From NCBI GenBank assembly GCA_016124525.1, contig WGNO01000016.1, positions 1-64,000 of the forward strand: a stretch of DNA of 64,000 bases. The letters run 5' to 3'. A model generated the notes under the pieces. The model was not told where the DNA came from, did not search any database, and saw only the letters and a program-made list of their open reading frames with translations. A program made the translations under genes and the position numbers. Shown here one piece after another: positions 1 through 8,910 of this stretch; positions within the stretch are counted from its first letter, which is position 1; every line of letters begins with the position of its first letter. The DNA is from Nostoc sp. RI_552. Lineage in GTDB: Bacteria; Cyanobacteriota; Cyanobacteriia; Cyanobacteriales; Nostocaceae.

Positions 1-182
1 GACTCCCAGTCTGGTAGCAGCGACTCTTGGAGGTACATAGTTTATTGGCATGGACTAAGTTTGTTACTTGTCCTACTATACTACAAAATGTCGGGGTATG
101 TCTGACTATGTTAGGGTAAATTAAGTCCTATTTTTAACTCTCTATGTGCTATCGATATTGATGCTAAATCCTGTAAGTATCC

Positions 183-488
183 TCATATTACATCAATAAA
201 CAAGTGTTTAAAATCAAACTTCAACTGTGCTAGACCTGTGAGAGCAGGACATTGAGGAAAATATTTGTCATAGTCACCATCGCCACAGTGAAGAGTATTG
301 ATTATGGGTAGAAAACTTGCTCCTGTGTTTTTTACTTGTGACTGAAAAAATTTGCTGGTACACCAAAGAACTTCGTGTCCACCCTCAATTAATTGTTGCG
401 CTACAGGTAAGCATATTAAAGCGGTTTTGGTATTAACGATAGCAAAAAAATCTGTATCAAGCTTTACTAAAATTTCCGGAAAAAACCG
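183..488 (-). pseudogene. N-terminal fragment of a UGT/MGT-type glycosyltransferase
   Basis: Reading the minus strand from a stop just above 488 gives about 100 residues with no ATG. It contains FAIVNTKTALICLPVAQQL, then GGHEVLWCTSKFF and NTGASFLPI. This is the pattern of the N-terminal Rossmann domain of macrolide/UDP-glucuronosyl-type glycosyltransferases (hydrophobic strand, then (V)A..L..RGHEV.., then GA.F). The frame ends at a TGA without the catalytic C-terminal half, which would be another 300 residues. The usual N-terminal start and glycine-rich first strand are also eroded. I read it as a gene scrap upstream of ntcB. The family is recognised by eye only; the substrate is unknown. Confidence 0.5.
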
Positions 489-530
489 TTAACGTAGTGA
501 AGGCCATAAATGTAATTCAAGCTACAGAAA

Positions 531-1454
531 ATGCGGCTAGAGCAGTTGCAGGCTTTTCTGGCCATCGCAGAAACAGGCAGTTTTCAACAAGCAGCCCGAA
601 GATGTGGGGTCACCCAATCAACCATTAGTCGCCAAATTCAGTCTCTGGAAGCTGATATGGGCGTAGAACTATTTCACCGCACCAGTCACGCCAAGCTCAC
701 TTTAGGCGGTGAATGTTTGCTACCTCGTGTCCGGAGAATATGCCAGGAGTGGCAAACTGCGACACAGGAATTAACAAATTTAATCGCCGGGAAGCAACCG
801 GAACTTTGTATTGCGGCAATTCATTCCCTGTGTGCTTCCTACTTGCCACCAGTGTTACAAAAATTTTGTCACGATTATCCACAGGTACAATTGCGAGTCA
901 CATCATTGGGTAGCGATCGCGCCCTAAAAGTCCTTAAAGATGGATTAGTAGATTTAGCTATCGTCATGAATAATCGCTTCTTAACCACTGGTAAAGAAAT
1001 GGTAGTAGAACCACTACTAGAAGAACAAATAAAAGTACTGACAGCAGCCCAACATCCCCTGGCTCAATATGAAACTATTCCTTGGTCGGAATTAGTGCAT
1101 TATCCCCAAGTAGTTTTCAAAGACGGTTATGGGATGCGGCGATTAGTGCAAGATAAATTTGAAAACTTAGGAGCGAAACTGCAAGCAGCTTTAGAAGTAA
1201 ATACCTTGGATGCTTTTCGAGCAGTGGTGCGCCAAGGCCAACTGGTGGCTTTGCTACCTCACTCAGCACTCATAGAAGCTATTAACGACCCTACCCTTGC
1301 TGTTCGTCCTTTACCTGACAATTCTAATTTTACTCGTCAGGTGGTCATGGTAACAACTCAAGACCGTCTGCAAATCCCCCCGATCCAAAACTTTTGGCGA
1401 CTGGTATGCGAACACATTCCACCGCGATTTCAGCCCCAGGGATCAGCTTCCTAA
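531..1454 (+). CDS. ntcB: LysR-family transcriptional regulator, probable nitrate-assimilation activator NtcB
   Basis: A 307-residue protein with the LysR layout: winged helix-turn-helix at residues 1-60 (FLAIAETGSFQQAARRCGVT, then QSTISRQIQSLE) and a periplasmic-binding-like effector domain from about residue 90. The ATG at 531 fits the family start (MRLEQLQAFLAIAE). What points to NtcB rather than another LysR protein is the next gene, 36 bp on in the same direction, which matches CnaT; in Anabaena PCC 7120 ntcB and cnaT are neighbours and both are needed for expression of the nir operon. NtcB activates nitrate and nitrite uptake and reduction genes together with NtcA. The nir genes are not in this window. 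I saw no clear GTA-N8-TAC NtcA site just upstream. Confidence 0.8.
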   Translation: MRLEQLQAFLAIAETGSFQQAARRCGVTQSTISRQIQSLEADMGVELFHRTSHAKLTLGGECLLPRVRRICQEWQTATQELTNLIAGKQPELCIAAIHSLCASYLPPVLQKFCHDYPQVQLRVTSLGSDRALKVLKDGLVDLAIVMNNRFLTTGKEMVVEPLLEEQIKVLTAAQHPLAQYETIPWSELVHYPQVVFKDGYGMRRLVQDKFENLGAKLQAALEVNTLDAFRAVVRQGQLVALLPHSALIEAINDPTLAVRPLPDNSNFTRQVVMVTTQDRLQIPPIQNFWRLVCEHIPPRFQPQGSAS

Positions 1455-1490
1455 AGTATGATTGATTAGTCAAAACTTGACCTTTGACCA

Positions 1491-2564
1491 ATGGGTGGCA
1501 TGAGTAATGTATTTAGGGAACTACTAAAAAAAGTAGGTAGCGGAAACCATACAGCAGAGAATTTAACTCGTACTGAAGCGGCCACTGCTACTAAAATGAT
1601 GCTGCTAGGTGAAGCCAAACCAGCACAAATTGGAGCATTTTTAATTGCTCACCGCATCAAGCGCCCCACCGGCGAAGAGTTAGCAGGGATGTTAGATGCT
1701 TATGAGGAGTTGGGGCCACAGTTACAACCAATCACTTCCCAACCCCCGGTGATGATTTTGGGAATACCTTATGATGGCAGAACCCGCACTGCACCAATAA
1801 GCGTAATAACAGCATTACTACTGGCCACCGTTGGACAACCAGTGGTGATGCACGGAGGCCATCGCTTACCCACAAAATATGGCTTACCCTTAATAGAAGT
1901 TTGGCAAGGCCTGGGTGTTGATTGGACTGCTTTACCACTGGCAAAAACCCAGCAAGTATTTGCACAAACCAAAATCGGTTTTGTTTATACACCTGTTCAT
2001 TTTCCTTTAATTCAAGCTATGTGGGAATATCGCGACCAACTCGGCAAGCGTCCACCTTTAGCGACAATGGAATTAATTTGGTGTCCTTATGCTGGGGATG
2101 CTCATATTGTGGCTGGTTTTGTTCATCCGCCCACAGAAACAATGTTTCGGGTAGCGTTGAATTTGAGAAAAGTAGACAAATATACTTTTATTAAGGGATT
2201 AGAAGGTAGTTGTGATTTACCACGCGATCGCACCGCAATTATAGGGTTATCTCAAAGTTCTCTAGAAATACAAAGGTTGCTACTGTCACCCCATGACTAT
2301 GGTATTACAAGCAAAAATGTCCCCTTGAACACCACGGCGGAATTACTAGACCAAATAAAACAAGTTGTAGCTGGTCAACCAGGAGAACTTATGCACACAG
2401 CTTTATGGAACGGGGGATTTTACCTGTGGCGGGCTGGCCTATGTTCAAATATGCAATCTGGTTTAACCAAAGCAGCAGAATTATTAACCAGTGGTGCGGT
2501 AGCTGCAACACTCCAAGAACTTCGCCAAGCATTGAAGATGAATTCCGAACCACCCCACCCATGA
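1491..2564 (+). CDS. cnaT: CnaT-like anthranilate phosphoribosyltransferase-family regulator of nitrate assimilation
   Basis: A 357-residue protein related to anthranilate phosphoribosyltransferase (TrpD) and nucleoside phosphorylase family 3: an N-terminal helical region (LTRTEAATATKMMLLGEAKP, IGAFLIAHRIKRPTGEELAG) and a central part with HGGHRLPTKYG where TrpD carries its substrate loop. The canonical TrpD GTGGD phosphate loop is missing (the equivalent stretch is IPYDGRTRTAP), so tryptophan synthesis is unlikely. The glycosyltransferase-like CnaT of Anabaena is required for nir operon expression by an unknown mechanism. It is 36 bp behind ntcB and probably co-transcribed. Translation could also begin at the fourth codon (ATG at 1500). 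It converges with panD, 39 bp away. Confidence 0.78.
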   Translation: MGGMSNVFRELLKKVGSGNHTAENLTRTEAATATKMMLLGEAKPAQIGAFLIAHRIKRPTGEELAGMLDAYEELGPQLQPITSQPPVMILGIPYDGRTRTAPISVITALLLATVGQPVVMHGGHRLPTKYGLPLIEVWQGLGVDWTALPLAKTQQVFAQTKIGFVYTPVHFPLIQAMWEYRDQLGKRPPLATMELIWCPYAGDAHIVAGFVHPPTETMFRVALNLRKVDKYTFIKGLEGSCDLPRDRTAIIGLSQSSLEIQRLLLSPHDYGITSKNVPLNTTAELLDQIKQVVAGQPGELMHTALWNGGFYLWRAGLCSNMQSGLTKAAELLTSGAVAATLQELRQALKMNSEPPHP

Positions 2565-2603
2565 ATCCAGAGCCTTCATGTAACTTCACCTTGGTAACCG
2601 CAG

Positions 2604-2990
2604 TCACATTGTGGAACTGAGCAGATCATTGTAGTGCCGTACTTCCAATGGGCAATTTTTTTCGTCCACAATGACTACCCTAGGTGAGTAATTGTTTAAC
2701 TCCTCCACAGTGAACTGCCCGTAAGTCATTATAATCAAGCGATCGCCTGTAATCCCTAGACGTGCTGCCGCCCCATTTAACTCAATCACGCCGGAATGAG
2801 CTGGGGCTGGTATTGCATAAGTAATAAAACGCTCTCCGTTGGCATTGTTCACTACTTGAACTTGCTCGTAGGGTAAAATGCCAGCTTTGTCTAATAAAAT
2901 TTTATCGATGCTGATACTACCAACATAGTTGATATTTGCCCCTGTGAGGGTACAATTGTGAATCTTTGCCAAAAGGACGGTACGTTGCAT
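2604..2990 (-). CDS. panD: Aspartate 1-decarboxylase
   Basis: Converts L-aspartate to beta-alanine for pantothenate and coenzyme A. The proenzyme cleaves itself at Gly24-Ser25 to make a pyruvoyl group; with the start chosen here, residues 22-28 read YVGSISI, placing G24-S25 exactly where the family has it. Y58-type and RLI motifs ([28 protein letters not shown]) follow as usual. A longer open frame reaches 3032, but the family begins at [13 protein letters not shown], so I start at 2990. The length, 128 residues, is normal. It converges with cnaT and has no operon partner on its 3' side. Confidence 0.92.
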   Translation of the reverse strand: MQRTVLLAKIHNCTLTGANINYVGSISIDKILLDKAGILPYEQVQVVNNANGERFITYAIPAPAHSGVIELNGAAARLGITGDRLIIMTYGQFTVEELNNYSPRVVIVDEKNCPLEVRHYNDLLSSTM

Positions 2991-3070
2991 TTCTTTGATT
3001 TTTTTTTGGGGAGCACTTTTTGCAAATCGCAACCAGCCAAAGCTGTTTATGTTTCAACAAAGGTTTTCTA

Positions 3071-3145
3071 CAGTTAGGAGTTAGAAGTTAGAAGTTAGAA
3101 CTTAGAAATAAAAACTCATAACTCACAACCCATAACTCATAACTA
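3071..3145. repeat. Short tandem heptamer repeats (STRR-like) between ppa and panD
   Basis: Two blocks of short tandem units: GTTAGAA/AGTTAGA repeated about four times (3072-3105), then ACTCATA/ACTCACA/CCCATA repeated about four times (3113-3145). Such heptamer runs are typical intergenic repeats of heterocyst-forming cyanobacteria. They lie just past the stop codon of ppa and before the panD start. Confidence 0.7.
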
Positions 3146-3158
3146 TTAAACTTTTACA

Positions 3159-3671
3159 TTATGCTTTGGCAGCCTTGATGAATTTATCCACTAAAGCTGA
3201 AACCTGATCAACATCCTGCCAACCCAGAATTTGTGTTACCTTCTTTTCCAAATTTTTATAGCTACGGAAAAATTCGGCAATTTCCTCTAAGCGGTGTGGT
3301 GCTATGTCTTTGAGTGATTTTACTCCAGCGTAACGCGGATCTTTGTCAGGAACACAAAGAATTTTCTCGTCTCGATCGCCTCCATCAATCATCTCTAACA
3401 TCCCAATGGGTCGTGCTGGAATGATACAGCCGGGAAAGGTTGGCTCATCCATAATTACCATTCCATCCAAAGGATCACCATCATCAGCTAAAGTGTTAGG
3501 TACAAAGCCGTAGTCATAAGGATATCGTACCGAAGAATAAAGCACTCTGTCTAGGGCAAAGCCTTGCAAGTCCTTGTCAAACTCGTATTTATTTTTACTC
3601 CCGCCGGGTATTTCAATTAAAACGTTGAGTATACCGGGTTTAGGTTGAGCAGGAATACGGGATAAATCCAC
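3159..3671 (-). CDS. ppa: Inorganic pyrophosphatase (family I)
   Basis: Soluble family I pyrophosphatase; hydrolyses PPi to drive biosynthesis. Motifs: [15 protein letters not shown] near the N-terminus (substrate lysine and glutamate), [20 protein letters not shown] with the DDGDPLD metal-binding signature, then CVPDKDPRY and the C-terminal [11 protein letters not shown] start at GTG 3671, not at the upstream ATG at 3770: it gives the typical cyanobacterial N-terminus [10 protein letters not shown], a normal 170 residues, and an AGAGGAG ribosome-binding site seven bases upstream. The extra 33 residues of the longer frame look non-coding. Confidence 0.93.
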   Translation of the reverse strand: MDLSRIPAQPKPGILNVLIEIPGGSKNKYEFDKDLQGFALDRVLYSSVRYPYDYGFVPNTLADDGDPLDGMVIMDEPTFPGCIIPARPIGMLEMIDGGDRDEKILCVPDKDPRYAGVKSLKDIAPHRLEEIAEFFRSYKNLEKKVTQILGWQDVDQVSALVDKFIKAAKA

Positions 3672-4035
3672 AAACAAACTCCTCTGATAACAGTAAATTA
3701 GGTAGCACTGACTTTGGCTCCTTTTGTAGAATTTTAAAGCCAAGATGGACTTTCTTCCCAACATATTCAACTGAATTACTGTTTAACATCGCAAGTATGA
3801 GTCCAGTCCCAACAGCAAAAAGCGCTGTGAGAACCCCCCCAACGCTTTCTACCATTCACACATCTATAATTTGGTGAGAAACCAAAAAATTTGAAATCCT
3901 TATATCCGAATCAGTCAGAAGACAATAGAAATTCAGAGTTATGTCCTGGTAACTACACATCCAAAATATCAGATCACAATCTGTTTTCTCCTTTCTCGAG
4001 CTAACTTGTAGTGAAATGTTACTGCTAGCTGTTGT

Positions 4036-4218
4036 TTAATTTCCACTTCTTGGTAGTGTATAGGTTCGGGTTTGCTGGTTTGGAACATCGGTTGAATAGT
4101 GAGCAATAACAAACACAGGTACTGTTAGAGTCACTAGAGCGATCGCAGTTCCCACAATGTCTGCCAAACGATGGGAATATGTATCGGTAGGGCTGGCAGA
4201 CTCGCTATTTGCATTCAT
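4036..4218 (-). CDS. Small single-span membrane protein, hypothetical
   Basis: Sixty residues: a polar N-terminus (MNANSESASPTDTYSHR), one strong membrane segment at about residues 20-42 (LADIVGTAIALVTLTVPVFV then IAHY), and a short polar tail. The ATG follows a non-coding upstream stretch. The composition is more protein-like than the AT-rich surroundings, and small one-span proteins of this type are common in cyanobacteria, but I cannot assign it to a named family. It stands 365 bp upstream of ppa in the same direction. Function unknown. Confidence 0.5.
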   Translation of the reverse strand: MNANSESASPTDTYSHRLADIVGTAIALVTLTVPVFVIAHYSTDVPNQQTRTYTLPRSGN

Positions 4219-4719
4219 ACAAATTTGAAATTCGTCACTTTTTTTGTAGTTTTACTCTCTAGAGGAGAGTGTTGATGATATTCTAACTATTTTTTCACTG
4301 TCAACTATGTAGCATTCAAAAATTTCAAACACTTTGCCAATTCCCATAATAGCGGTTTATTAACTGCTGTTTTTGATACAAACTTACACAAACACATTAA
4401 AGTCTTGACTTTGGTAGCCAATGAGTGGGACTTCATAGCTGTAATTTCTTGTTCCTTAGTTAATAATAGGTTAAGCAAAGCAGCAAAAATTGTTTTTTTT
4501 GTTAGTGTACATAAAATACTTTATGAGTGTAACATTTATTATAACTAGCTTAGTCAGACTAAATTCAGTAACAAATCACGAAAAATTACTTAATTCAAAT
4601 GTTTTCATTGCAACAAAATCTAATTTAATTTATAGTATGGAAAATCCCACAACAATGATTCATTTACCCTAGGGAAAAACAAATTTGTTAATAGGCACAA
4701 CCCAAAAAAATAAATTTTA

Positions 4720-4750
4720 AATAAAAAAAGTCAGTTTAAACCTGACTTTT
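4720..4750 (-). terminator. Rho-independent terminator, minus strand
   Basis: Nine-bp stem AAAAGTCAG/CTGACTTTT with a 7-nt loop. Read on the minus strand the stem is followed directly by a run of seven T. The nearest minus-strand gene ending upstream of it is the DUF362 gene, 610 bp away, so it ends either a very long 3' UTR or an unannotated transcript. Confidence 0.65.
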
Positions 4751-4789
4751 AATAATTAATATTTCAAAATACAGCAGATTTCGTTCTTA

Positions 4790-4861
4790 TGAAGTACAAA
4801 TCATAATCATGAAACTTTTGTGCGGTGGGCATCTTGCCCGCCAATTGAAGTACAAATCATA
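4790..4861. repeat. 16-bp direct repeats flanking a GC-rich hairpin unit
   Basis: TGAAGTACAAATCATA occurs at 4790-4805 and again at 4846-4861. The 40 bp between contain GCGGTGGGCATCTTGCCCGCC, a 7-8 bp stem with a 3-nt loop. The arrangement looks like a small palindromic element inserted with duplication of its target, or a local slip duplication. Confidence 0.6.
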
Positions 4862-4921
4862 GTTTAACTACCAGGGATAAGATTGTCACGCTTTTTTCTT
4901 ATCTGTACATAGCATCTTTAT

Positions 4922-5060
4922 CAGAAATGTTGATTGTTGAATGTCCAAGTTGTGCGTCGGTGATACAAAATTTGAGCAATTAATGACTCTATTCTTAATA
5001 GACAATGAACTTTATCTGGGTAAAAGGCAAAAATTGTAAATTCTTATTGCAGGATTCAAC
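4922..5060 (+). repeat. 139-bp dispersed repeat, copy A
   Basis: Matches 12896-13034 without gaps, with about 7 mismatches in 139 bp (about 95% identity). Near its ends it has an imperfect inverted pair (GTTGAATGTCC near 4936 and GGATTCAAC at 5052-5060). A short frame near its left end reads MLIVECPSCASVIQNLSN before a stop, with a CPSC pair reminiscent of a zinc-ribbon start, but nothing longer is coding. Likely a MITE-like or decayed IS end; not identified. Confidence 0.75.
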
Positions 5061-5359
5061 ACTTGTGTTAATATTCACATATTGTCCCACCTTACTTTCC
5101 TTGACAAAGAGGTGAATAAAAACTTCAAATCCCCCTTAAAAAGGGTGGTTGAGAGGCATATATAAATATTAAATGCCTATTAAATGCCACAACAAAAACA
5201 CTTCAGACATCCTCTCAGGATACTCAAATTATTACTAGGTATTAGTTTCAGCCCATACTTAGGCAAAAAAAGACACGAAAAAATCTATCATGGACAGGTA
5301 GCATAGCTTTCAACTCAAACCAACCCCCATGAAAAAGACAACTCCCACTAATTGTTCAG

Positions 5360-6334
5360 TTATGAACTTCGACCATAGGTACTCATCGGTTCTTTGAGAA
5401 AGCGAATGTAAAGATGTTTAAAAGTAGACTTAATTACACGAGGCATGGCAAAATCAATGGGCATTAACTTATCTGGCAATTGCCAATCCTCGATTTTGAG
5501 TAAATCAGGATGTAAATGAGGAAATTCTATGTCAGTCAATTCTGGACAAAAGCCCAGGCGTTGAGAGGCTGCAACTGTGGGGACTTGTTCAGGTTTGACC
5601 TTGAGGATTTCTACCATTGCCCTATCCAAGGCAAATACATCTGCTGCAGCTGCTAAAATCCCTAAATTACGAGGTTCGCCACCACTGGGGCCGTTACCTT
5701 CATGACCGATAATACCATCTAATATGGTTAAATTCGGGTTAATTGCTCTAGCAGTCTCTACTAACATCTCACCAAAGCGGTGAGGATCTTTGCCAGCTTC
5801 CATGTGCCACCAAGCTTTCATTTTACCTGGGACGCAACCAAAGAGATTTTTTACTCCCATTGTTAAAGTCAACTGCATATGTGATTTGACTTTGGGTAAA
5901 TTAATTACTACATCTGCTTCCATGGCTTCTTTACACAGCCGCAGGTGATTAAAATCTTCATTGAGAGTTTGGTAACGCTTACCATGAAACTCAATGATGG
6001 GTATATTTAATTCTCGTAACAGTGGAACATAGCCGTTGGCTTCTGCTACTCCCTGGGCGCTACCAAAAGCGGGGCTATCGCCTAAAAATGGCTTACCACC
6101 AGCTTCTATGACCATCTGGGCAACTTCATAAACCAGTTCAGGGCGGGTTGTGCACTCCTTAGTAGGACGCGCACCTGTGAGAAGATTTGGTTTTAGTAAA
6201 ACTCTGTTACCAGGTTTAACAAAGGCAGACATCCCCCCAAAAGGTTCTAGCAAAGTAACTAAAGATGCTTGCAAAGCCTCGCCTTCGTAGGAAGTAGCCC
6301 GAATGAAACTGACAGATGGTTTTTGAGTCTGCAT
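5360..6334 (-). CDS. DUF362 domain-containing protein
   Basis: A 324-residue protein of the DUF362 family: VLLKPNLL near residue 45, GGKPFLGDSPAFGSAQGVAE near 95, VVINLPKVKSHMQLTLTMGV near 150, GNGPSGGEPRNLGILAAAAD near 215, and VFALDRAM. These conserved blocks are characteristic, but the activity is not established. No CxxCxxC ferredoxin motif is present, unlike some members. It diverges from the 168-residue gene at 6408; about 70 bp separates the two starts. It has no close partner on its own strand. Confidence 0.85.
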   Translation of the reverse strand: MQTQKPSVSFIRATSYEGEALQASLVTLLEPFGGMSAFVKPGNRVLLKPNLLTGARPTKECTTRPELVYEVAQMVIEAGGKPFLGDSPAFGSAQGVAEANGYVPLLRELNIPIIEFHGKRYQTLNEDFNHLRLCKEAMEADVVINLPKVKSHMQLTLTMGVKNLFGCVPGKMKAWWHMEAGKDPHRFGEMLVETARAINPNLTILDGIIGHEGNGPSGGEPRNLGILAAAADVFALDRAMVEILKVKPEQVPTVAASQRLGFCPELTDIEFPHLHPDLLKIEDWQLPDKLMPIDFAMPRVIKSTFKHLYIRFLKEPMSTYGRSS

Positions 6335-6407
6335 GGATAATAAAGTGTATTAATATACCCCCAATTATATAAACAAAATCTATTTTCCGACGAGCCATTT
6401 TGTCAAA

Positions 6408-6914
6408 GTGGAAAAGCCTTTATTGACACTCCCCGGACTAAAGCCACCGATTGTGGAAAATCCGCAAGTCCGTTCTCCTGAGCAAATTCCTCAAGTTATA
6501 GATTATTTGAACGTTGCAGACCCTCAGAATAAACGATACTGGCCTCAAGGTGGTGAAACTTACTGCAATATATTTGCCAGAGATGTAATGCGTTGTTTGC
6601 GTGCGCCCTTAACTCATTGGGTGGGTAGAAAAGAACAAGGAGCAAATGAGATGTATGACTGGTTGAATAACCCTACCAATGGATGGAAAAGTGTCAGTGT
6701 AAATATAGCTATATCTTCAGCAGCACAAGGGATTCCAACTTTAGTTTGTTGGAAAAATCCTAGAGGTATTGGACACATAGCTGTAGTACGTCCAGAACCA
6801 GGTCAACCTAATAACCCGCGAATTGCTCAGGCTGGTGCGAGAAACTTTGCTAATAATTTAATGACAGAAGGATTTGGTTCTCGGAAAGTAGGCTATTTTA
6901 TCTACAAAAATTAG
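6408..6914 (+). CDS. Putative papain-fold (NlpC/P60- or CHAP-like) protein
   Basis: A 168-residue protein. Three blocks are arranged as in papain-like amidases: TYCNIFARDVMR near residue 55 (candidate nucleophile Cys53), GIGHIAVVRP near 125 (candidate His), and IAQAGARNFANN near 142 (candidate polar third residue). No signal peptide or membrane segment is seen, so a cytoplasmic or effector-like role is possible. The only in-frame start is GTG at 6408; the frame has been open since about 6354 without an ATG. The family assignment is by motif order only. A hairpin with a T-run follows at 7090. Confidence 0.6.
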   Translation: MEKPLLTLPGLKPPIVENPQVRSPEQIPQVIDYLNVADPQNKRYWPQGGETYCNIFARDVMRCLRAPLTHWVGRKEQGANEMYDWLNNPTNGWKSVSVNIAISSAAQGIPTLVCWKNPRGIGHIAVVRPEPGQPNNPRIAQAGARNFANNLMTEGFGSRKVGYFIYKN

Positions 6915-7089
6915 AAACAATTTCTTATGTTACCCCTTGAGGGTGACAGTGGGAACGAGTGGGTGTCCCGTCATTCAATAGCTCGTGGGGAGTGGGAGCT
7001 TATTAGGGTAAATGAAACTTACCTAGTAAGTTGAAACCCCCCGGATTCATATTGGGGGAGATGTGAGGCTTCTTGCTGTAGAAGTTAAG

Positions 7090-7123
7090 GAGACGTTGTA
7101 TGCAACGTCTCTACATTTTTTTT
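7090..7123 (+). terminator. Palindromic terminator/REP-like hairpin
   Basis: GAGACGTTG-TATG-CAACGTCTC, a perfect 9-bp stem, followed five bases later by eight T on the plus strand. The stem core belongs to the GAGACGTTGCA palindrome that is very common between cyanobacterial genes. It can serve the plus-strand gene ending at 6914 and lies just beyond the aspA stop codon on the other strand. Confidence 0.6.
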
Positions 7124-7151
7124 CAGATTTTTGAGAAATATTGATTAACAA

Positions 7152-8561
7152 TTACTTAAGAGGAACAATGGCGCTCATTTGTTCTAAGTTTAAAACTGTT
7201 GCTAATTCTGCTTCGGTCATTAACCCTCGTTCTAATACAATTTGTCTGAGAGATTTACCAGTTTCTAAAGATTCTTTTGCCACAGATGCTGCATTTAAAT
7301 AACCAATGTGGGTGTTCAGTGCTGTCACTAATGCTAAACTGCCTTCGGCATAAGCTAAACAACGTTCTTTATTGGCGGTAATTCCTTGAATACAGCGTTT
7401 GGTAAGGGCTGCGATGGTATTACCCAGAATTTCAATGCTGTGAATCAGATTATAGGCAATTAGGGGCATCATGACGTTTAATTCTAATTGTCCAGCTTGG
7501 GCGGCTAAAGCGATGGCGTTGTCGTAACCCATGACCTGAAAACATACCATTGATGTCATCTCTGCCATGACTGGGTTATATTTACCGGGCATAATTGAGG
7601 AACCAGGTTGGACTGGGGGTAGTTGAATTTCTTTTAAACCTGTTTTGGGGCCCGAGTCCATTAACCGCAAATCATGGGAGATTTTAGCTAAATCTTGAGA
7701 TAAGTTACGTAAAGCCCCGGAAACATTGACAAAAGGTGCCATACTCTGCATTGCAGCCATTAAATGGGGTGCAGGTTCTAAGGGTGTTTCTATCAGTTGG
7801 GAAATCACTTCTACAACACGGGGGCGATACTGGGGATGAGTGTTCATCCCAGTACCAGCAGCACTACCACCTAAACCCAACACCATTAAATCTCCACAGG
7901 CTGTGTAAATGCGGTTTTGGTGTTCTGATAATATATGTGCCCAAGCTCGGAAATTCTCACCTAAACGCACAGGTACAGCGTCTTGTAAATGGGTTCTACC
8001 TGATTTGACTATATCTTGAAATTCTTCTGCTTTGCTTTCCAAAGCCGCCATGGCTTTTTCTAATGCTGGCTGTAAAGTATGAGTAAGTGCTAATAACCCG
8101 CCAATGCGAATTGCTGTGGGAATCACATCATTGGTGGACTGTCCGTAATTTACATGGTCATTAGGACTAACCCGTTGATAATTGCCTTTTTCTTCACCGA
8201 GAATTTCTAAGGCGCGATTTGCCAAAACTTCATTGACATTCATGTGGTGAGAAGTTCCAGCTCCAGCTTGATAAACGTCTACCACAAATTGATCCCGTAA
8301 TTTACCAGTGAGTGCTTCATCGGCTGCTTGCACAATTGCTTGACTGATATCTAGAGGAATGCAACCCAATTCTCCGTTGACGATAGCAGTAGCTTTTTTA
8401 ATTATTAAACAAGCATCTACGTAAGTAGGTAAGGGTTTGATGCCGCTAATATCAAAGTTTTCTATTGCCCTTAGTGTTTGAATACCGTAATATGCACTAC
8501 TAGGGATTTGGCGATCGCCCATGGAATCGCGTTCAATACGAAAATCTGTATTTTCAGTCAT
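7152..8561 (-). CDS. aspA: Aspartate ammonia-lyase
   Basis: Reversible deamination of aspartate to fumarate and ammonia; could also be read as a fumarase C paralogue, but the 469-residue length and sequence fit aspartase. Motifs: GTSHHMNVNEVLANRA near residue 105, the NDHVNYGQSTNDV block near 135, SGRTHLQDAVPV near 185, and the superfamily signature GSSIMPGKYNPVMAEM near 320, whose serine is the catalytic base. The ATG at 8561 matches the family start. It stands alone, with a 350-bp gap before pgsA on the opposite strand. Confidence 0.88.
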   Translation of the reverse strand: MTENTDFRIERDSMGDRQIPSSAYYGIQTLRAIENFDISGIKPLPTYVDACLIIKKATAIVNGELGCIPLDISQAIVQAADEALTGKLRDQFVVDVYQAGAGTSHHMNVNEVLANRALEILGEEKGNYQRVSPNDHVNYGQSTNDVIPTAIRIGGLLALTHTLQPALEKAMAALESKAEEFQDIVKSGRTHLQDAVPVRLGENFRAWAHILSEHQNRIYTACGDLMVLGLGGSAAGTGMNTHPQYRPRVVEVISQLIETPLEPAPHLMAAMQSMAPFVNVSGALRNLSQDLAKISHDLRLMDSGPKTGLKEIQLPPVQPGSSIMPGKYNPVMAEMTSMVCFQVMGYDNAIALAAQAGQLELNVMMPLIAYNLIHSIEILGNTIAALTKRCIQGITANKERCLAYAEGSLALVTALNTHIGYLNAASVAKESLETGKSLRQIVLERGLMTEAELATVLNLEQMSAIVPLK

Positions 8562-8721
8562 AGTATTGTTGGAATCATCTCAAAATACAGATCATGCCAT
8601 GCAAGTAGACTAAAAACCTATTTTGGTGATATTTTGTTTCGCACCACAGACAAGGGGAACAGGGAACAGAGAATAAATTGCTGTGTACTTCATTACATTG
8701 GGAAACGCTCTAATGATTTAG

Positions 8722-8910
8722 ATAATCAAAGTCATATCCTGTCCTTGGTTAATTGACCTAGAAGAATATAATGTTTTAGTTGATTCCTATCAGCAGGAAA
8801 GAATATTCTTAGAAGCTGAACAAGATATATTACTAGTACCGCAATTAGTGAGTGATTTACCCTTGACATTAGGGGAATTATTTGATTATCTCAAACTATT
8901 ATTTCAAATC
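8722..8910 (+). pseudogene. In-frame coding relic directly upstream of pgsA
   Basis: After a TAG at 8719 the pgsA frame is open for 63 codons before the pgsA ATG. It reads WLIDLEEYNVLVDSYQQ, then IFLEAEQDILLVPQL and LPLTLGELFDYLK, which is protein-like and ends in an L..GE.F pattern seen at the C-termini of Uma2-type nucleases. It has no good start codon (a GTG at 8848 is possible). I read it as the tail of a decayed gene fused in frame to pgsA. The Uma2 resemblance is weak. Confidence 0.35.

Larger units (their letters stand above)
4219..5359. other. Gene-poor AT-rich stretch with repeats and an orphan terminator
   Basis: About 1.1 kb without a convincing gene. It holds the terminator hairpin at 4726-4750, a 16-bp direct repeat enclosing a GC-rich hairpin (4790-4861), copy A of a 139-bp dispersed repeat (4922-5060), and a partly palindromic CCCCCTTAAAAAGGG element near 5131-5146. 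A 60-codon open frame at 4490-4672 is AT-driven and not supported. Confidence 0.6.

Noticed and set aside
2991-3032. Longer start for panD at 3032
   Set aside because: It would displace the Gly-Ser self-cleavage site from its conserved position 24-25.
3669-3770. ATG start for ppa at 3770
   Set aside because: It adds 33 atypical residues; the GTG at 3671 has a good ribosome-binding site and matches the family N-terminus.
3640-3855. 71-codon minus-strand frame with a hydrophobic start (MVESVGGVLTALFAVGTGLI)
   Set aside because: It runs into the ppa gene and past its ribosome-binding site; only the first 30 residues look protein-like. A small membrane protein cannot be excluded but is not supported.
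4490-4672. 60-codon plus-strand frame before the orphan terminator
   Set aside because: AT-driven composition, no ribosome-binding site, and the terminator is oriented for the other strand.
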